A DNA stretch of 64,000 bases from Sulfitobacter sp. DFL-14 (GTDB lineage: Bacteria; Pseudomonadota; Alphaproteobacteria; Rhodobacterales; Rhodobacteraceae), in the NCBI RefSeq assembly GCF_003335585.1, contig NZ_QBFD01000012.1, forward strand, positions 1 to 64,000, written 5' to 3'. Shown here piece after piece: positions 1-9,602 of this stretch. The position numbers were made by a program, and so were the translations under genes. Under the pieces are notes generated by a model. The model worked only from the letters and a program-made list of their open reading frames with translations, made no database searches and was not told where the DNA came from. Each line of letters begins with the position of its first letter. The stretch's first letter is position 1.

Positions 1-88
1 CTCGCCAAATGGTGGGCCGCCCTCGGTGCCGGGTGCGAACCTGCCGTTGAGAGCTGCATTTAATGAACCGAACTTTGAGTCCAGATGA

Positions 89-3000
89 CTAGCGCCCCGG
101 CGTGCGCCGGACAACGGGTTTTTGCGGCGGCGGCTGCACCCCCGGTGCCTGCGGCACCTTGGGCGGCGGGCGGCGAAAGATCTCGCGGAACATGCCGGGC
201 GTCAGCGCCGACAGCGGGTTGACCCCGACACTGGGCTGTCTGGCCGGGCCCTTGAGCGTATAGTTGAACCCGATCAGCCCCTCGCCCTTGCGGGTCAGCA
301 CCGACCCGATGCCATTAAGCAGATAGACCGGGGTGATCACCCCCTGCATGTCGATCACGCCGGTATCGAGCGCATAGATCCCGTCCATCGACAGGCCCAT
401 CGAGGCGCCGACAGCGCTGGCTTCGGTCAGGGTCAGCCGCTTTGGCGTCAGGCGGAACCTGCCCTCGACCTGATCGAAATAGATGCCGTCCCCGTTCAGC
501 TCGTTGATCAGCCCCACTACGGAGATCGAGTTCAACAGCGCCGCGATGCCCGGCGCATCCTTGACCCGCACATCCGTGACTTCAAGGGTGCCGTCAAATG
601 CGCCGCCGGTCCCCACCGGCAGCAGCGTCAGCGACAATTGCCCGCCCACCACCTGCCGCAGCAACCCGGCGGCGCGCAGCACACCGCCCGCATCCGCCGA
701 TATCAGCCGCACGGCCGAACGTCCGTTCTGCGGCACGATCCGCCCCTCGACCGGGGTGCCGCCGTTCAGTCGTGCCTGGAAGGCGCCATCCAGCCCCCCC
801 GACGTGCCAAAATTGCCGCGCAGGTCGGTCAGGGCGATGGTATCGGTGATCTGCAACCGGTCCAGCCGGACCTGCATCGGCGGGCCGGGCGGGCCGCTGG
901 CCTGGGCGCCGCCGCCACCGCCATTGCCCAGATCGGCCTGCCGCATGTCCAGCACACCGCCGCGCAGCACTACCTGCACCGGCTTGCCCGCGCCCTGCCC
1001 GACGATGTCCACCGCCGCATCCAGCCATTCCCCCGCGCGAAGCCTGTCAAAGCTCAGCCGGTCCAGCGCCCCGCCTTCGCGCAACCGAACCGCGCCCTCG
1101 GCACTCAGGCCGGGGCCGGAAATCGCCAGACGGTCCACGCGCGGCGTGGCACCCAGCTGCCCGGTCACGCGCAGCTTTCCGGCGCTGGCCGGGGGTTTGC
1201 CCCAGTTCAGCTGCGGCACCGACAGGCGCAGCCCCCGCAGATCGGATTGCAGATCGAACTCGGGCGCCTGGCCCTTCGGCAGGTCCACCTCCAGTTGCGC
1301 CTTTGTCTGGCCCGCGACAGTCCCGGGCGGCAGGGCGATCCCGAAGGCATCCAGCGCCGCCTGATCCAGGCTGACCTCCGCGCGCAGCCCGGCGATCCTT
1401 GGCGCCTCTTCCGGTTCCGGCCCCGCCCCTATGGGCAGCACGAAACTGCCGTCAAAGCCTGCGCCGTCCAGCTCTCCCGCGCCGGTCAGGATCACCCGGT
1501 CATTGTCCACCACCACGTCGATTTCGGGGGCCGACAGCGCGCGACCTTTGACCAGAACGCTGCTGCTGACATCGCGCAGTTTGCCGGTCACGTCGAAGAC
1601 CACCTTGTCCCTGCTGCCTTTCTTGAGCGGCAGGGCGATCTGACCGCTCAGCGCGGCGCGCCCGCCTGCCAGATCGACCGGCAGATTGGCCTTGTCCATC
1701 ACGTTCAGCGGCGCCCGGTTCAGCAGCGACAGCGCCGCGGTCACACTCGCTTCCGCCTCCAGCCGGACAACCGCCGGGGCACCATCACGCACGCGCACAT
1801 CGGGAATGATGAAGGAAGAAGCCCCAAGGCGCACATCGCCGCCTTCATCCGCCGTGACCACCCCCTCATCCACAGCCACCACCAGCCGGTTGTCCATCAG
1901 GCTGAAATGCCCCTTGCCCCCGGTCACCGGCGGCATGGTTTTCAGAAACTGCACATCGGCCCCGGCATAATCGAAGCCCACATAGGTCTGCGGCGCCTTG
2001 CCCGGTGCCACCCGCAGCGCCAGATCAAGGTTGCTGACCTCCCCCTTGCGGATATTCTCCACCAGCCAGGTCCTGGTCTTGGGCTTCAGCCCCTCGGGCC
2101 AAAGCTCCAGCAGCCGTTCGGGTGTCAGCCCGTCCATCTGCCCGTCCAGGGCCACCCGCCAGCCGTCGGGCCGCGCCGAGAGCTTGCCATCCAGCAGCAG
2201 CGTCTTGCCCTGGTCGCTGATCTGCACCCGCCCCAACTGCAGGCGGAACGGGTTCAGCCGCATCTGGAAATCGAGGTCGGTTTCGGCCAGCCCGACAGGC
2301 GCGGGATAGATATCACCGGGATTGGCGCGCAGGTCGCGGATGGTGAACTGCCCGACCAGATCGCTCAGCTTGCCGTCGGGTGCGAGACCCAGGGTTGCGG
2401 TGCCGGAACTTTCCGCGCTGATCCATTTGCTGCGCAGACGCACATCGGCAAAGCGCAGCAGCGCCTCGGCGGGATCATAACTGAAATAGCTGCGCGCGCC
2501 CTCAAAGGGGATCGGGCGGGTCCGCGCATTGGGCTGGACCACGCCCGCACCGATCTGCAGGGTCGCGTTCAGCGGCATGAACTGCCCCGCATCGTTCAGC
2601 CCGCTGCGCACCGCGCCTGAAATCGGCGCGCGCAGCACCCCCAGCCAGGCAAAGGCAGGGCCCTGGGTCGCAATATCCTCGGCAGCGACGCCTTCGAAAC
2701 TGACACCGAATTCGGCGGCACTGGCACCGATGCGGCTGGAATAATTGGCCGACAGAGTCGCCACCCCGGCCCCGCCGCTGAGCAGCGCCAGATCCGCCGA
2801 CAGCGCCAGCACCCCGGCCTGGCGCGACAACAGCAGCCGCCCGCCATCGACGGTCCAGCTGCGGCCCGCGCGCAGGTCGTCGAACTGCAGGGTCACGGCG
2901 CGCAGCTCCGCCTCGGTCAGCGCCTGCAAGGCCGGCCGCTGCAACACACCGTCAAGCTGGGCGATCAACTGCGGCAGGGTCGCGGCCTCGCGGCTGAAAC

Positions 3001-3460
3001 TGCCCGGCCCCACGCCTGCGCTCAGCGCCACCCGGCCCGCCGCGTCCCGGCGCAGGGTCACCACAACCCCCGAAAGTGATATGGATTGCGGCTGCACGAT
3101 CCCATCCAGCAGCGGACGCAGAGCAAAGCCGGTCTTGAACTCCGTCAGGCTCAGGATCTCGGCCCCTTCGGGCGTGCTGATGGCGACATTGCGCAGGCGC
3201 ACGCGCGGATGCCAGCCTTCCTCCACCACCAGCTCCGCCTCGCCCAGAGAGACCCGGACCTGGGGCAGCTCACGCGCGATCCGCGCCTCGATCCGTTCCT
3301 GCAGCCAGCCGGGCGCGCGCAGGGGCTGGCCCATCGACAGCCACAGCGCCCCCACCAGCGCCCCGGCGGCAAGGCTCAGCAGCAGGATCGACCACAGGCC
3401 GAAACGCGCCACATGCTGATGCGGCTTGCGTCTGGGGCGGGGCGTGTCGGGTTTGCTCAT
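89..3460 (-). CDS. AsmA/YhdP-like envelope protein (DUF3971-type), 1123 aa
   Basis: Very long protein with one N-terminal membrane anchor at about residues 20-41, preceded by a basic segment, then a long beta-rich periplasmic part and a C-terminal AsmA-like domain. The tail is proline- and arginine-rich. YhdP/AsmA-family proteins span the periplasm and are linked to phospholipid transport to the outer membrane; that role is inferred from family resemblance. The open frame extends upstream to 3580, but the ATG at 3460 begins the basic segment just before the membrane helix and leaves room for a promoter shared with the divergent peroxiredoxin gene. The stop lies close to the window edge, so the downstream context is unknown. 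Confidence 0.85.
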   Translation of the reverse strand: MSKPDTPRPRRKPHQHVARFGLWSILLLSLAAGALVGALWLSMGQPLRAPGWLQERIEARIARELPQVRVSLGEAELVVEEGWHPRVRLRNVAISTPEGAEILSLTEFKTGFALRPLLDGIVQPQSISLSGVVVTLRRDAAGRVALSAGVGPGSFSREAATLPQLIAQLDGVLQRPALQALTEAELRAVTLQFDDLRAGRSWTVDGGRLLLSRQAGVLALSADLALLSGGAGVATLSANYSSRIGASAAEFGVSFEGVAAEDIATQGPAFAWLGVLRAPISGAVRSGLNDAGQFMPLNATLQIGAGVVQPNARTRPIPFEGARSYFSYDPAEALLRFADVRLRSKWISAESSGTATLGLAPDGKLSDLVGQFTIRDLRANPGDIYPAPVGLAETDLDFQMRLNPFRLQLGRVQISDQGKTLLLDGKLSARPDGWRVALDGQMDGLTPERLLELWPEGLKPKTRTWLVENIRKGEVSNLDLALRVAPGKAPQTYVGFDYAGADVQFLKTMPPVTGGKGHFSLMDNRLVVAVDEGVVTADEGGDVRLGASSFIIPDVRVRDGAPAVVRLEAEASVTAALSLLNRAPLNVMDKANLPVDLAGGRAALSGQIALPLKKGSRDKVVFDVTGKLRDVSSSVLVKGRALSAPEIDVVVDNDRVILTGAGELDGAGFDGSFVLPIGAGPEPEEAPRIAGLRAEVSLDQAALDAFGIALPPGTVAGQTKAQLEVDLPKGQAPEFDLQSDLRGLRLSVPQLNWGKPPASAGKLRVTGQLGATPRVDRLAISGPGLSAEGAVRLREGGALDRLSFDRLRAGEWLDAAVDIVGQGAGKPVQVVLRGGVLDMRQADLGNGGGGGAQASGPPGPPMQVRLDRLQITDTIALTDLRGNFGTSGGLDGAFQARLNGGTPVEGRIVPQNGRSAVRLISADAGGVLRAAGLLRQVVGGQLSLTLLPVGTGGAFDGTLEVTDVRVKDAPGIAALLNSISVVGLINELNGDGIYFDQVEGRFRLTPKRLTLTEASAVGASMGLSMDGIYALDTGVIDMQGVITPVYLLNGIGSVLTRKGEGLIGFNYTLKGPARQPSVGVNPLSALTPGMFREIFRRPPPKVPQAPGVQPPPQKPVVRRTPGR

Positions 3461-3555
3461 CTGTATCCCAAATCGGCCGGCCCTCTTGGCACGCGCCTGA
3501 ATTGGCCTAGTATGACAGCCCGACATCCTGCATCCAAGTGAAAGAGACGTGATCA

Positions 3556-4017
3556 ATGCCCGAGATTTCCGAGCAAGCACCAGACTTTACCCTTCCTGTG
3601 ACCGGCGGCGGCGAGGTGACCCTCTCTGACCTGCGCGGCAAACCGGTTGTGCTGTTCTTCTACCCGCGCGACGACACGCCGGGCTGCACCACGGAAAGCA
3701 TCGGCTTCTCGGCAAACCTGTCGGACTTCGAGGCGGCAGGCGCAAAGGTCTTCGGCATTTCCCGCGATACCATGGCCAAACACGACAAATTCGTGGCCAA
3801 ACATGCGCTGACCGTGCCGCTGCTGTCGGATGAACAGGGCGACGTGACAGAGGCCTATGGCGTCTGGGTCGAGAAAAACATGTACGGCAAGAAATCCATG
3901 GGCATCGAACGCGCGACCTATCTGATCGGTGCCGATGGCAAGATCGCGCAGGTCTGGCGCAAGGTCAAAGTGCCCGGCCATGTGGAGGCGGTGCTGGAGG
4001 CTGCGCGCGCCCTGTGA
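3556..4017 (+). CDS. bcp: Thioredoxin-dependent thiol peroxidase, BCP/PrxQ-type peroxiredoxin
   Basis: A 153-aa cytosolic peroxiredoxin expected to reduce hydroperoxides. The AhpC/TSA fold is clear: the PRDDTPGCTTE active-site loop puts the peroxidatic cysteine at residue 44. The usual BCP resolving cysteine five residues later is isoleucine, and this is the only cysteine in the protein, so it must act as a 1-Cys enzyme that needs an external thiol. A purine-rich AAAGAGA sits just before the ATG. The stop overlaps the GTG start of the DUF455 gene (GTGA), so the two are probably co-transcribed. Confidence 0.93.
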   Translation: MPEISEQAPDFTLPVTGGGEVTLSDLRGKPVVLFFYPRDDTPGCTTESIGFSANLSDFEAAGAKVFGISRDTMAKHDKFVAKHALTVPLLSDEQGDVTEAYGVWVEKNMYGKKSMGIERATYLIGADGKIAQVWRKVKVPGHVEAVLEAARAL

Positions 4018-4823
4018 TTGCCCTTGCCCAGATGGCCGAGGCGGTGCTGCGCTGTGCCGATGGCCGCGAAAAGACCGCCCTGTCGCGCCGCTATGCGGCG
4101 GCGTGGCAGGCCGCCCGCGCGGCGGGCGAGACGCCTGAGATTGGCCATGCCGACCCGCCGCTGCACCCTGCCCGCCCCGCCGCGCCCGAATTGCTCAGCC
4201 CGCGCGACGTGCCGCGCCGCCGCCCCGGCACGCCCGAGGGGCGCATCGCCCTGCTGCATGCTGTCGCCCATATCGAATTGAACGCGGTGGACCTGCACTG
4301 GGACATCATCGCACGCTTTACCGACACCCGCCTGCCGATGGGGTTCTACGACGATTGGGTCAAGGCGGCGGACGAGGAATCCAAGCATTTCAACCTGATG
4401 TGCGATTGCCTTGAAGAGATGGGCAGCCATTACGGCGCGCTGCCCGCCCATGCGGGCATGTGGCGCGCGGCGGAGGATACGGTGGATGACCTGATGGGCC
4501 GGCTGGCGGTTGTGCCCATGGTGCTTGAGGCCCGCGGCCTGGACGTGACCCCCGGCATGATCAAGATCTTCAAACAGGCCAAGGCCGACAGCGCCGTGGC
4601 CGCGCTTGAGACGATCTATGCCGAGGAAGTGGCCCATGTCGCCTATGGGTCCAAGTGGTTTCACTTTCTCTGCGGGCGCTTTGACGAAGACCCCAAGGAG
4701 CGGTTTCACAGCCTGGTACGGACCTACTTCCACGGCGATCTGAAACCCCCGTTCAACGAGGAAAAACGCGCCGAAGCGGGCATTCCCCCGGACTTCTACT
4801 GGCCGCTGACCGCCTCGGGCTGA
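4014..4823 (+). CDS. DUF455 family ferritin-like protein
   Basis: A 269-aa protein of the DUF455 family, which has a ferritin-like four-helix fold related to MiaE. Candidate diiron ligands are visible as an HAVAHIELNAVDLH segment, a DEESKHF segment and a YAEEVAHVAYG segment. Substrate and reaction are not known for the family. The GTG start at 4014 overlaps the bcp stop, implying translational coupling; an ATG at 4032 is a less likely start. Pairing with a peroxiredoxin fits an oxidative-stress or metal role, which is inference. Confidence 0.85.
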   Translation: MIALAQMAEAVLRCADGREKTALSRRYAAAWQAARAAGETPEIGHADPPLHPARPAAPELLSPRDVPRRRPGTPEGRIALLHAVAHIELNAVDLHWDIIARFTDTRLPMGFYDDWVKAADEESKHFNLMCDCLEEMGSHYGALPAHAGMWRAAEDTVDDLMGRLAVVPMVLEARGLDVTPGMIKIFKQAKADSAVAALETIYAEEVAHVAYGSKWFHFLCGRFDEDPKERFHSLVRTYFHGDLKPPFNEEKRAEAGIPPDFYWPLTASG

Positions 4824-5018
4824 AGGAGTCAACTTCAACACAAATGGTCAAGTTCTTGGTATCGGCGGATTTTTGCCAATATGTCGCATTCCGGTGAAAT
4901 GCCGCCGCCTGACAGGTCAACAGGGTTGCCCCAAGGTCACAGTGTAGCTAAGAAAATCTGAATTCGGGCGCGTATGGGGATTACCGCGCCCGTTTTGGGA
5001 CGGAAAAAGGAATATACA

Positions 5019-6347
5019 TTGCGCTCTACGCTTGCCATCAAGGTCCATGCGACGCTGGAGAAGTACTTTCCCGAACGTCGCGTGTTTCTCAAATCCGACA
5101 GTGACACGCGCTTTATCCGCCTGCGTCCCGGCACCCAGATCATCGCCTTTGCCGGCTGTGCCGCCGTCGTTGCATGGGCCATCGTTGCCACCGCCATCCT
5201 GCTGATGGACAGCATCGGGTCGGGCAACTTCCGCGAACAGGCCAAGCGGGATCAGCGCACCTACCAGGCCCGTCTGAACGATCTTTCCGCACAGCGCGAT
5301 GGCCGCGCCGAAGAGGCGCTGGCCGCCCAGAACCGCTTCAACGCCGCGCTCAAGCAGATTTCCACGATGCAGTCCGAACTGCTGGAATCCGAAACCCGCC
5401 GCCGCGAGCTGGAAACCGGGATCGACGTGATCCAGTCCACCCTGCGCGACACCATGAAAGAGCGTCAGGACGCCCGCGCCCAGCTTGCCTCGCTTGAGGG
5501 GTCGCTGGCCGAAGGCGGCACCGGCGTCGTGCAGGCCGCCGCCTCCAACGCCCCCATCGAATTTCTGGCCGTAGCACTGGCCGAGACCGCCAAGGAACGC
5601 GATCAGGTGATCGTCGATGCGCAGGACGCGCTGTTGCAGGCCGACGAAATGGCCCAGCAGATCGCCCTGATGAAAGACCAGAACGACGCGATTTTCCGCC
5701 AGCTCGAAGAGGCGATGACCGTTTCCGTCGCCCCGCTGGACAAGATGTTCCGCAATGCGGGCATGTCCACCGACAGCATCCTGGCCACCGTCAAGCGCGG
5801 CTATTCCGGCCAGGGTGGCCCGATGACGCCGCTTTCCTTTACCACCCGGGGCGAAGAGCCCTCCCCCGACACGCTGCGCGCCAACCGTCTGCTGAACCAG
5901 ATGGACCGGCTGAACCTCTACCGGATCGCGGCGCAGAAAGCGCCCTTTGCCAAACCGGTCAAATCCGCCTTTCGCTTCACCAGCCAGTTCGGCTATCGCC
6001 GCGATCCCAAGACCGGCGGCCGGCGGATGCATTCCGGCGTCGATTTCGCCGCCGGGATCGGCACGCCGCTTTATGCCACCGCGGATGGCGTGGTCACCCA
6101 TGCGGGCTGGCAGTCCGGCTATGGCCGTCTGGTCAAGATCCAGCATGAGTTCGGGATCGAGACCCGCTATGCCCATCAGTCGCGCATTCGCGTGAAGGTC
6201 GGACAAAGGGTCTCGCGCGGGCAGCACATTGGTGATATGGGAGCATCCGGACGTGTCACCGGCGTTCATCTGCACTATGAAGTCCGAGTCGGCGGCAAAG
6301 CTGTTAACCCCATGATCTATATCAAGGCTGCAAACGATGTTTTCTAA
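5019..6347 (+). CDS. M23 family metallopeptidase with N-terminal membrane anchor and coiled coil
   Basis: A peptidoglycan-directed peptidase or LytM-like factor. A short cytoplasmic N-terminus is followed by one membrane helix at about residues 36-60, a coiled coil of roughly 150 residues, and a C-terminal LytM domain with the zinc motifs HSGVDFA and HLHYE intact. I prefer the TTG at 5019: an AAAAAGG ribosome-binding site lies 8 bases before it, and the protein then begins with the basic membrane-proximal segment. An in-frame ATG at 4974 would add 15 residues without a good binding site. The 3' end overlaps the bactofilin gene by 11 bases. This pairing is common in Proteobacteria and suggests a cell-shape module. 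Confidence 0.88.
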   Translation: MRSTLAIKVHATLEKYFPERRVFLKSDSDTRFIRLRPGTQIIAFAGCAAVVAWAIVATAILLMDSIGSGNFREQAKRDQRTYQARLNDLSAQRDGRAEEALAAQNRFNAALKQISTMQSELLESETRRRELETGIDVIQSTLRDTMKERQDARAQLASLEGSLAEGGTGVVQAAASNAPIEFLAVALAETAKERDQVIVDAQDALLQADEMAQQIALMKDQNDAIFRQLEEAMTVSVAPLDKMFRNAGMSTDSILATVKRGYSGQGGPMTPLSFTTRGEEPSPDTLRANRLLNQMDRLNLYRIAAQKAPFAKPVKSAFRFTSQFGYRRDPKTGGRRMHSGVDFAAGIGTPLYATADGVVTHAGWQSGYGRLVKIQHEFGIETRYAHQSRIRVKVGQRVSRGQHIGDMGASGRVTGVHLHYEVRVGGKAVNPMIYIKAANDVF

Positions 6348-6846
6348 GAGCAAAATCAACGATCCCGCCCCGAACAAGGATGCCGAAAGCCAGCGCCAGG
6401 CGACACCGCAGGCCCCGGCGCAGTCCACGCCTGCCCAGCCCAAGCCCAACGAGTTCAAGGCATCGGCGCCCAAGGCGAAACCCCCGGCCTCGGTCCTGTC
6501 TTCCGATCTGCATGTGACCGGCAACATGAAGACCACGGGCGATATCAACGTCGAAGGCACCGTGGAGGGCGACATCCGCGCGCATCTGCTGACCATCGGC
6601 GAAACCGCGACAATCAAGGGTGAAGTGGTTGCCGATGATGTGGTGATCAATGGCCGTATCGTGGGCCGCGTGCGTGGCCTCAAGGTCCGCCTGACCTCGA
6701 CCGCACGGGTCGAAGGCGACATCATCCACAAGACCATCGCGATCGAGTCCGGCGCGCATTTCGAAGGCTCCGTTCAGCGTCAGGACGACCCGCTGAACCC
6801 CGGTGCCAAGAATGCGCCGACCCAGAAGCCGAACCCCGCCTCCTGA
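6337..6846 (+). CDS. Bactofilin (polymer-forming cytoskeletal protein)
   Basis: A 169-aa bactofilin. The disordered, proline/alanine-rich N-terminus (about residues 1-45) is followed by the hydrophobic beta-helical DUF583 core (about 50-145), with repeating glycine-turn motifs such as GDINVEGTVEGDI, and a short polar tail. Bactofilins form nucleotide-independent filaments on the inner membrane and recruit cell-wall enzymes. The gene overlaps the M23 peptidase gene, a typical partner, so the peptidase may be its client. A strong intrinsic terminator follows at 6870. Confidence 0.92.
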   Translation: MFSKSKINDPAPNKDAESQRQATPQAPAQSTPAQPKPNEFKASAPKAKPPASVLSSDLHVTGNMKTTGDINVEGTVEGDIRAHLLTIGETATIKGEVVADDVVINGRIVGRVRGLKVRLTSTARVEGDIIHKTIAIESGAHFEGSVQRQDDPLNPGAKNAPTQKPNPAS

Positions 6847-6869
6847 GGCATCGGCACTCCGGTTTCAAA

Positions 6870-6904
6870 GGGCGTCGCAGGGTTTGCGGCGCCCTTTTGC
6901 TTTT
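6870..6904 (+). terminator. Rho-independent terminator after the bactofilin gene
   Basis: A 9-bp stem with one G-U pair (6870-6878 with 6886-6894) closes a 7-base loop and is followed by TTTTGCTTTT. It lies 24 bases after the stop codon. Confidence 0.85.
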
Positions 6905-6922
6905 GTGGGGGGTGTGGGGTCT

Positions 6923-7136
6923 GGTGAGCGGACGGAACTGCCGTCGATCAGTCATGCCAAGGCCCGGAACAAGCCGAAGGCGCCGGGCCATCGCCTGCCC
7001 GCCGGTCGGGTAGGCGATTTGGTGAGGATGGATGTTCCACTGATGGGATTCATCATAGTTGAGAAATAAAGTGCCATCTACACAAGTCGGTATCGCCCAC
7101 CCCGGGCAGGCGCTGGCCCGGCTTGCGCTTCGCGTC
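6923..7136 (+). repeat. Dispersed repeat family 1, copy 1, split by a MITE-like 130-bp insert
   Basis: The left part (6923-6983) matches 41221-41282, and the right part (7108-7136) matches the continuation of that copy. Between them lie about 130 extra bases (6984-7113). The insert is bounded by imperfect inverted repeats: 6982-7001 and 7103-7122 match at 19 of 20 positions on opposite strands. The direct repeat AGGCGC occurs at 6978 and 7108. A further hairpin, ATCGCCT with AGGCGAT, sits at 6990-7018. I see no gene here; short open frames through the repeat are not credible proteins. Confidence 0.75.
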
Positions 7137-7180
7137 CGAGGTCCAAGCGCCACCCTTCACCGCACCTGCCCCCCAAACGC

Positions 7181-7207
7181 AAAAGGGCGGACCAAACGAC
7201 CCGCCCC
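7181..7207 (-). terminator. Rho-independent terminator after the periplasmic cyclophilin gene
   Basis: GGGCGG at 7185-7190 pairs with CCGCCC at 7201-7206. On the minus strand the stem is followed by TTTT. It begins 22 bases after the stop of the 7229-7783 gene. Confidence 0.8.
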
Positions 7208-7228
7208 TTGCTTCACCTGCAGCACAGA

Positions 7229-7783
7229 TCACTCGGTCACGGTGACCTTGCGCATCACGTCCGGGGTGCCTTCGATCGCGCCATTGCCGCCGGTGCCGCG
7301 TTTGATCGCGTCCACCACGTCCTGGCCGCCGGTCACCCGGCCAACCACGGTATATTGGCCGTTCAGGAAATGCCCCTCGTCGAACATGATGAAGAACTGG
7401 CTGTTGGCCGAATCCGGGTTCTGCGCCCGGGCCATGCCCACGACACCCTTGTCAAAAGGCGTGTCGGAGAACTCGGCCGACACGTCCGGCATGTCAGACC
7501 CGCCCATGCCCGCGCGGGACATGTCGCCGCCTTCCTTGCCGAATTCCACATCGCCGGTCTGCGCCATGAAACCGTCAATCACCCGGTGGAACACGACGCC
7601 GTCATAGGCCCCCTGCTCTGCCAGTGTGGTGATGCGTTCCACATGCTGGGGTGCGAGGTCTTCCAGCAGGTCGATGGTCACGGTGCCATTGGCCTCGCCC
7701 TCGACCACGATTTCCAGCCCGGTGGCCAGCGCGGGGCCGGCGGCAAAGGTGGCCATTGCGCCACTGAGGATCAGCTTACGCAT
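7229..7783 (-). CDS. Periplasmic peptidylprolyl isomerase, cyclophilin type
   Basis: A 184-aa cyclophilin with an N-terminal signal peptide (MRKLILSG..., probable cleavage after the ALA near residue 20). It should catalyse proline cis-trans isomerisation in the periplasm. Core motifs FHRVIDGFMAQTGD and NSQFFIMF are intact. An ATG three codons upstream (7792) is possible, but 7783 starts the typical n-region. Its start overlaps the end of the second cyclophilin gene by 8 bases, so this is a tandem of an exported and a cytosolic paralogue. Confidence 0.9.
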   Translation of the reverse strand: MRKLILSGAMATFAAGPALATGLEIVVEGEANGTVTIDLLEDLAPQHVERITTLAEQGAYDGVVFHRVIDGFMAQTGDVEFGKEGGDMSRAGMGGSDMPDVSAEFSDTPFDKGVVGMARAQNPDSANSQFFIMFDEGHFLNGQYTVVGRVTGGQDVVDAIKRGTGGNGAIEGTPDVMRKVTVTE

Positions 7784-8282
7784 CCGCAGCAACCTTGACG
7801 CTGATCATGCGGTCCGGCTGCGCGGGCGGCTCGCCCTTGGCGATGGCATCCACATGCTCCATCCCCGACACCACCTGACCGTAAACGGTATACTGGCCGT
7901 TCAGGAAATCATTGTCCTTGAAGTTGATGAAGAACTGGCTGTTGGCGCTGTCGGGATTGGCCGAACGCGCCGCACCCAGCGAGCCGCGCGCATGCGGCAC
8001 CTTGGAGAATTCGGCAGGCACATTGCCCAGATCGGACCCACCGGTGCCTGCCATCCGCAGGTTGAAACCGTCTTCCATGTTGCCATGTTCCACATCGCCG
8101 GTCTGGGCCATGAACCCGTCGATCACCCGGTGGAAACAGACGTTGTCATATTTTCCCGCCCGGGCCAGTTCCTTCATCCGCGCGACGTGCTTGGGGGCGA
8201 CATCCGGCAGCAGTTCGATGGTCACGGTGCCACCTTTCAGCTCCATCAGGATCGTATTTTCGGGGTCTTTGATCTCAGCCAT
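7776..8282 (-). CDS. Cytosolic peptidylprolyl isomerase, cyclophilin type
   Basis: A 168-aa cyclophilin without signal peptide. Catalytic-core motifs FHRVIDGFMAQTGD, NSQFFINF and LNGQYTVYG are present. The open frame runs much further upstream, antisense to pgk, but homology begins at the ATG at 8282, preceded by a good AAGGAG-type site. It is transcribed divergently from pgk and is the first gene of a two-cyclophilin operon. Confidence 0.92.
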   Translation of the reverse strand: MAEIKDPENTILMELKGGTVTIELLPDVAPKHVARMKELARAGKYDNVCFHRVIDGFMAQTGDVEHGNMEDGFNLRMAGTGGSDLGNVPAEFSKVPHARGSLGAARSANPDSANSQFFINFKDNDFLNGQYTVYGQVVSGMEHVDAIAKGEPPAQPDRMISVKVAADA

Positions 8283-8411
8283 GCGGGTCTCCTTCGCAAA
8301 ATTGGTTGAGCGATACCTAAGGTCGATTGTGCCGATTGCCAAGCAGATGCATTGACCCCCGCGCCTGATATGGCAAAAGACAGCCAGCATATTTGAAACC
8401 GGAGGCACGGC

Positions 8412-9602
8412 ATGGGCTGGAAGACATTGGACGACATGGAACTCGGCGGCAGGACGGTGCTGGTGCGCGTCGACATCAATGTGCCGGTGGAGGATGGCCG
8501 TGTCACCGATGCCACCCGCATCGAACGGATCGTGCCCACCGTTGCGGATATCCTTGCCGCGGGCGGCAAGCCCCTGCTGCTGGCGCATTTCGGCCGCCCC
8601 AAGGGCAAGGTGGTGCCGGAGATGTCGCTGAAACCGCTGCTGCCCGCGCTTGAGGGCGCGCTGGGGCGTTCCGTCGGCCTGATCGACAGTCTTGAGACCG
8701 CCGAGCAAGGGCTGAACCGCGACGCCGATGTGCTGTTGCTGGAAAACATCCGCTTCTACCCCGGGGAAGAGGCCAATGACGAAGGCCTCGCCCGCCGCCT
8801 TGCCGCGCTGGGGGACATCTATTGCAACGATGCCTTTTCCGCCGCGCACCGCGCCCATGCCTCGACCGAGGCGCTGGCGCGGCTGCTGCCCGCCTGCGCG
8901 GGCCGTCTGATGCAGGCCGAGCTGAGCGCGCTGGAAGCCGCCCTTGCCTCCCCGGAACGCCCGGTGGGCGCGGTGGTGGGCGGGGCCAAGGTCTCGACCA
9001 AGATCGAATTGCTGGAGAACCTCGTGAACCGGCTCGATGTGCTGGTGATCGGCGGCGGCATGGCCAATACCTTTCTTGCAGCCCTCGGTGCCGACATGGG
9101 CGCATCGCTGAAAGAGCCGGATTTCTACGGCACCGCCAAGGACATCCTGGCGCAGGCGGACAAGGCCGGATGCCGGGTGATCCTGCCGGTCGACGGGCTG
9201 GTGGCGCGCGCATTCGCCGAAGGGGCCGCGCATGAGGTCATGGCCCTGGGCCCGGATGCAAAGCTGGCAGCGGACCAGATGGTGCTGGATGCGGGCCCGG
9301 AAAGCATCGCAGTGCTGCAAGCGGCCTTTGCCGGGCTGAAGACCCTGATCTGGAACGGCCCGATGGGCGCCTTTGAAATCGCCCCCTTCGACACCGCCAC
9401 CGTTGCCGCCGCACAGGCCGCCGCGCGCCAGACCCGCGCGGGCACGCTGATCTCCGTCGCGGGCGGCGGTGACACCGTTGCCGCCCTCAACCAGGCCGGC
9501 GTGGCCGATGATTTCACCTATATCTCCACCGCCGGGGGTGCTTTCCTGGAATGGATGGAAGGCAAGGAACTGCCCGGCGTCGCGGCGCTGAACAACCGCT
9601 GA
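8412..9602 (+). CDS. pgk: Phosphoglycerate kinase
   Basis: A 396-aa, full-length glycolytic/gluconeogenic enzyme interconverting 1,3-bisphosphoglycerate plus ADP and 3-phosphoglycerate plus ATP. Visible motifs are VRVDINVP and HFGRPKGK for substrate binding in the N-domain, GGAKVSTKI at the hinge, and the C-terminal GGGDT nucleotide-binding loop. A GGAGG ribosome-binding site precedes the ATG. The gene stands alone, not in a gap-pgk operon within this window. Confidence 0.97.
   Translation: MGWKTLDDMELGGRTVLVRVDINVPVEDGRVTDATRIERIVPTVADILAAGGKPLLLAHFGRPKGKVVPEMSLKPLLPALEGALGRSVGLIDSLETAEQGLNRDADVLLLENIRFYPGEEANDEGLARRLAALGDIYCNDAFSAAHRAHASTEALARLLPACAGRLMQAELSALEAALASPERPVGAVVGGAKVSTKIELLENLVNRLDVLVIGGGMANTFLAALGADMGASLKEPDFYGTAKDILAQADKAGCRVILPVDGLVARAFAEGAAHEVMALGPDAKLAADQMVLDAGPESIAVLQAAFAGLKTLIWNGPMGAFEIAPFDTATVAAAQAAARQTRAGTLISVAGGGDTVAALNQAGVADDFTYISTAGGAFLEWMEGKELPGVAALNNR

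Noticed and set aside
1..88. Short open frames at the left edge, ending in stops near 61 and 86, could be the 3' end of a plus-strand gene.
   Set aside because: Too short to recognise a family, and no terminator follows. Left unannotated.
122..2620. 832-codon open frame on the plus strand.
   Set aside because: Antisense to the AsmA/YhdP-like gene; His/Gln/Arg-rich composition typical of GC-rich shadow frames.
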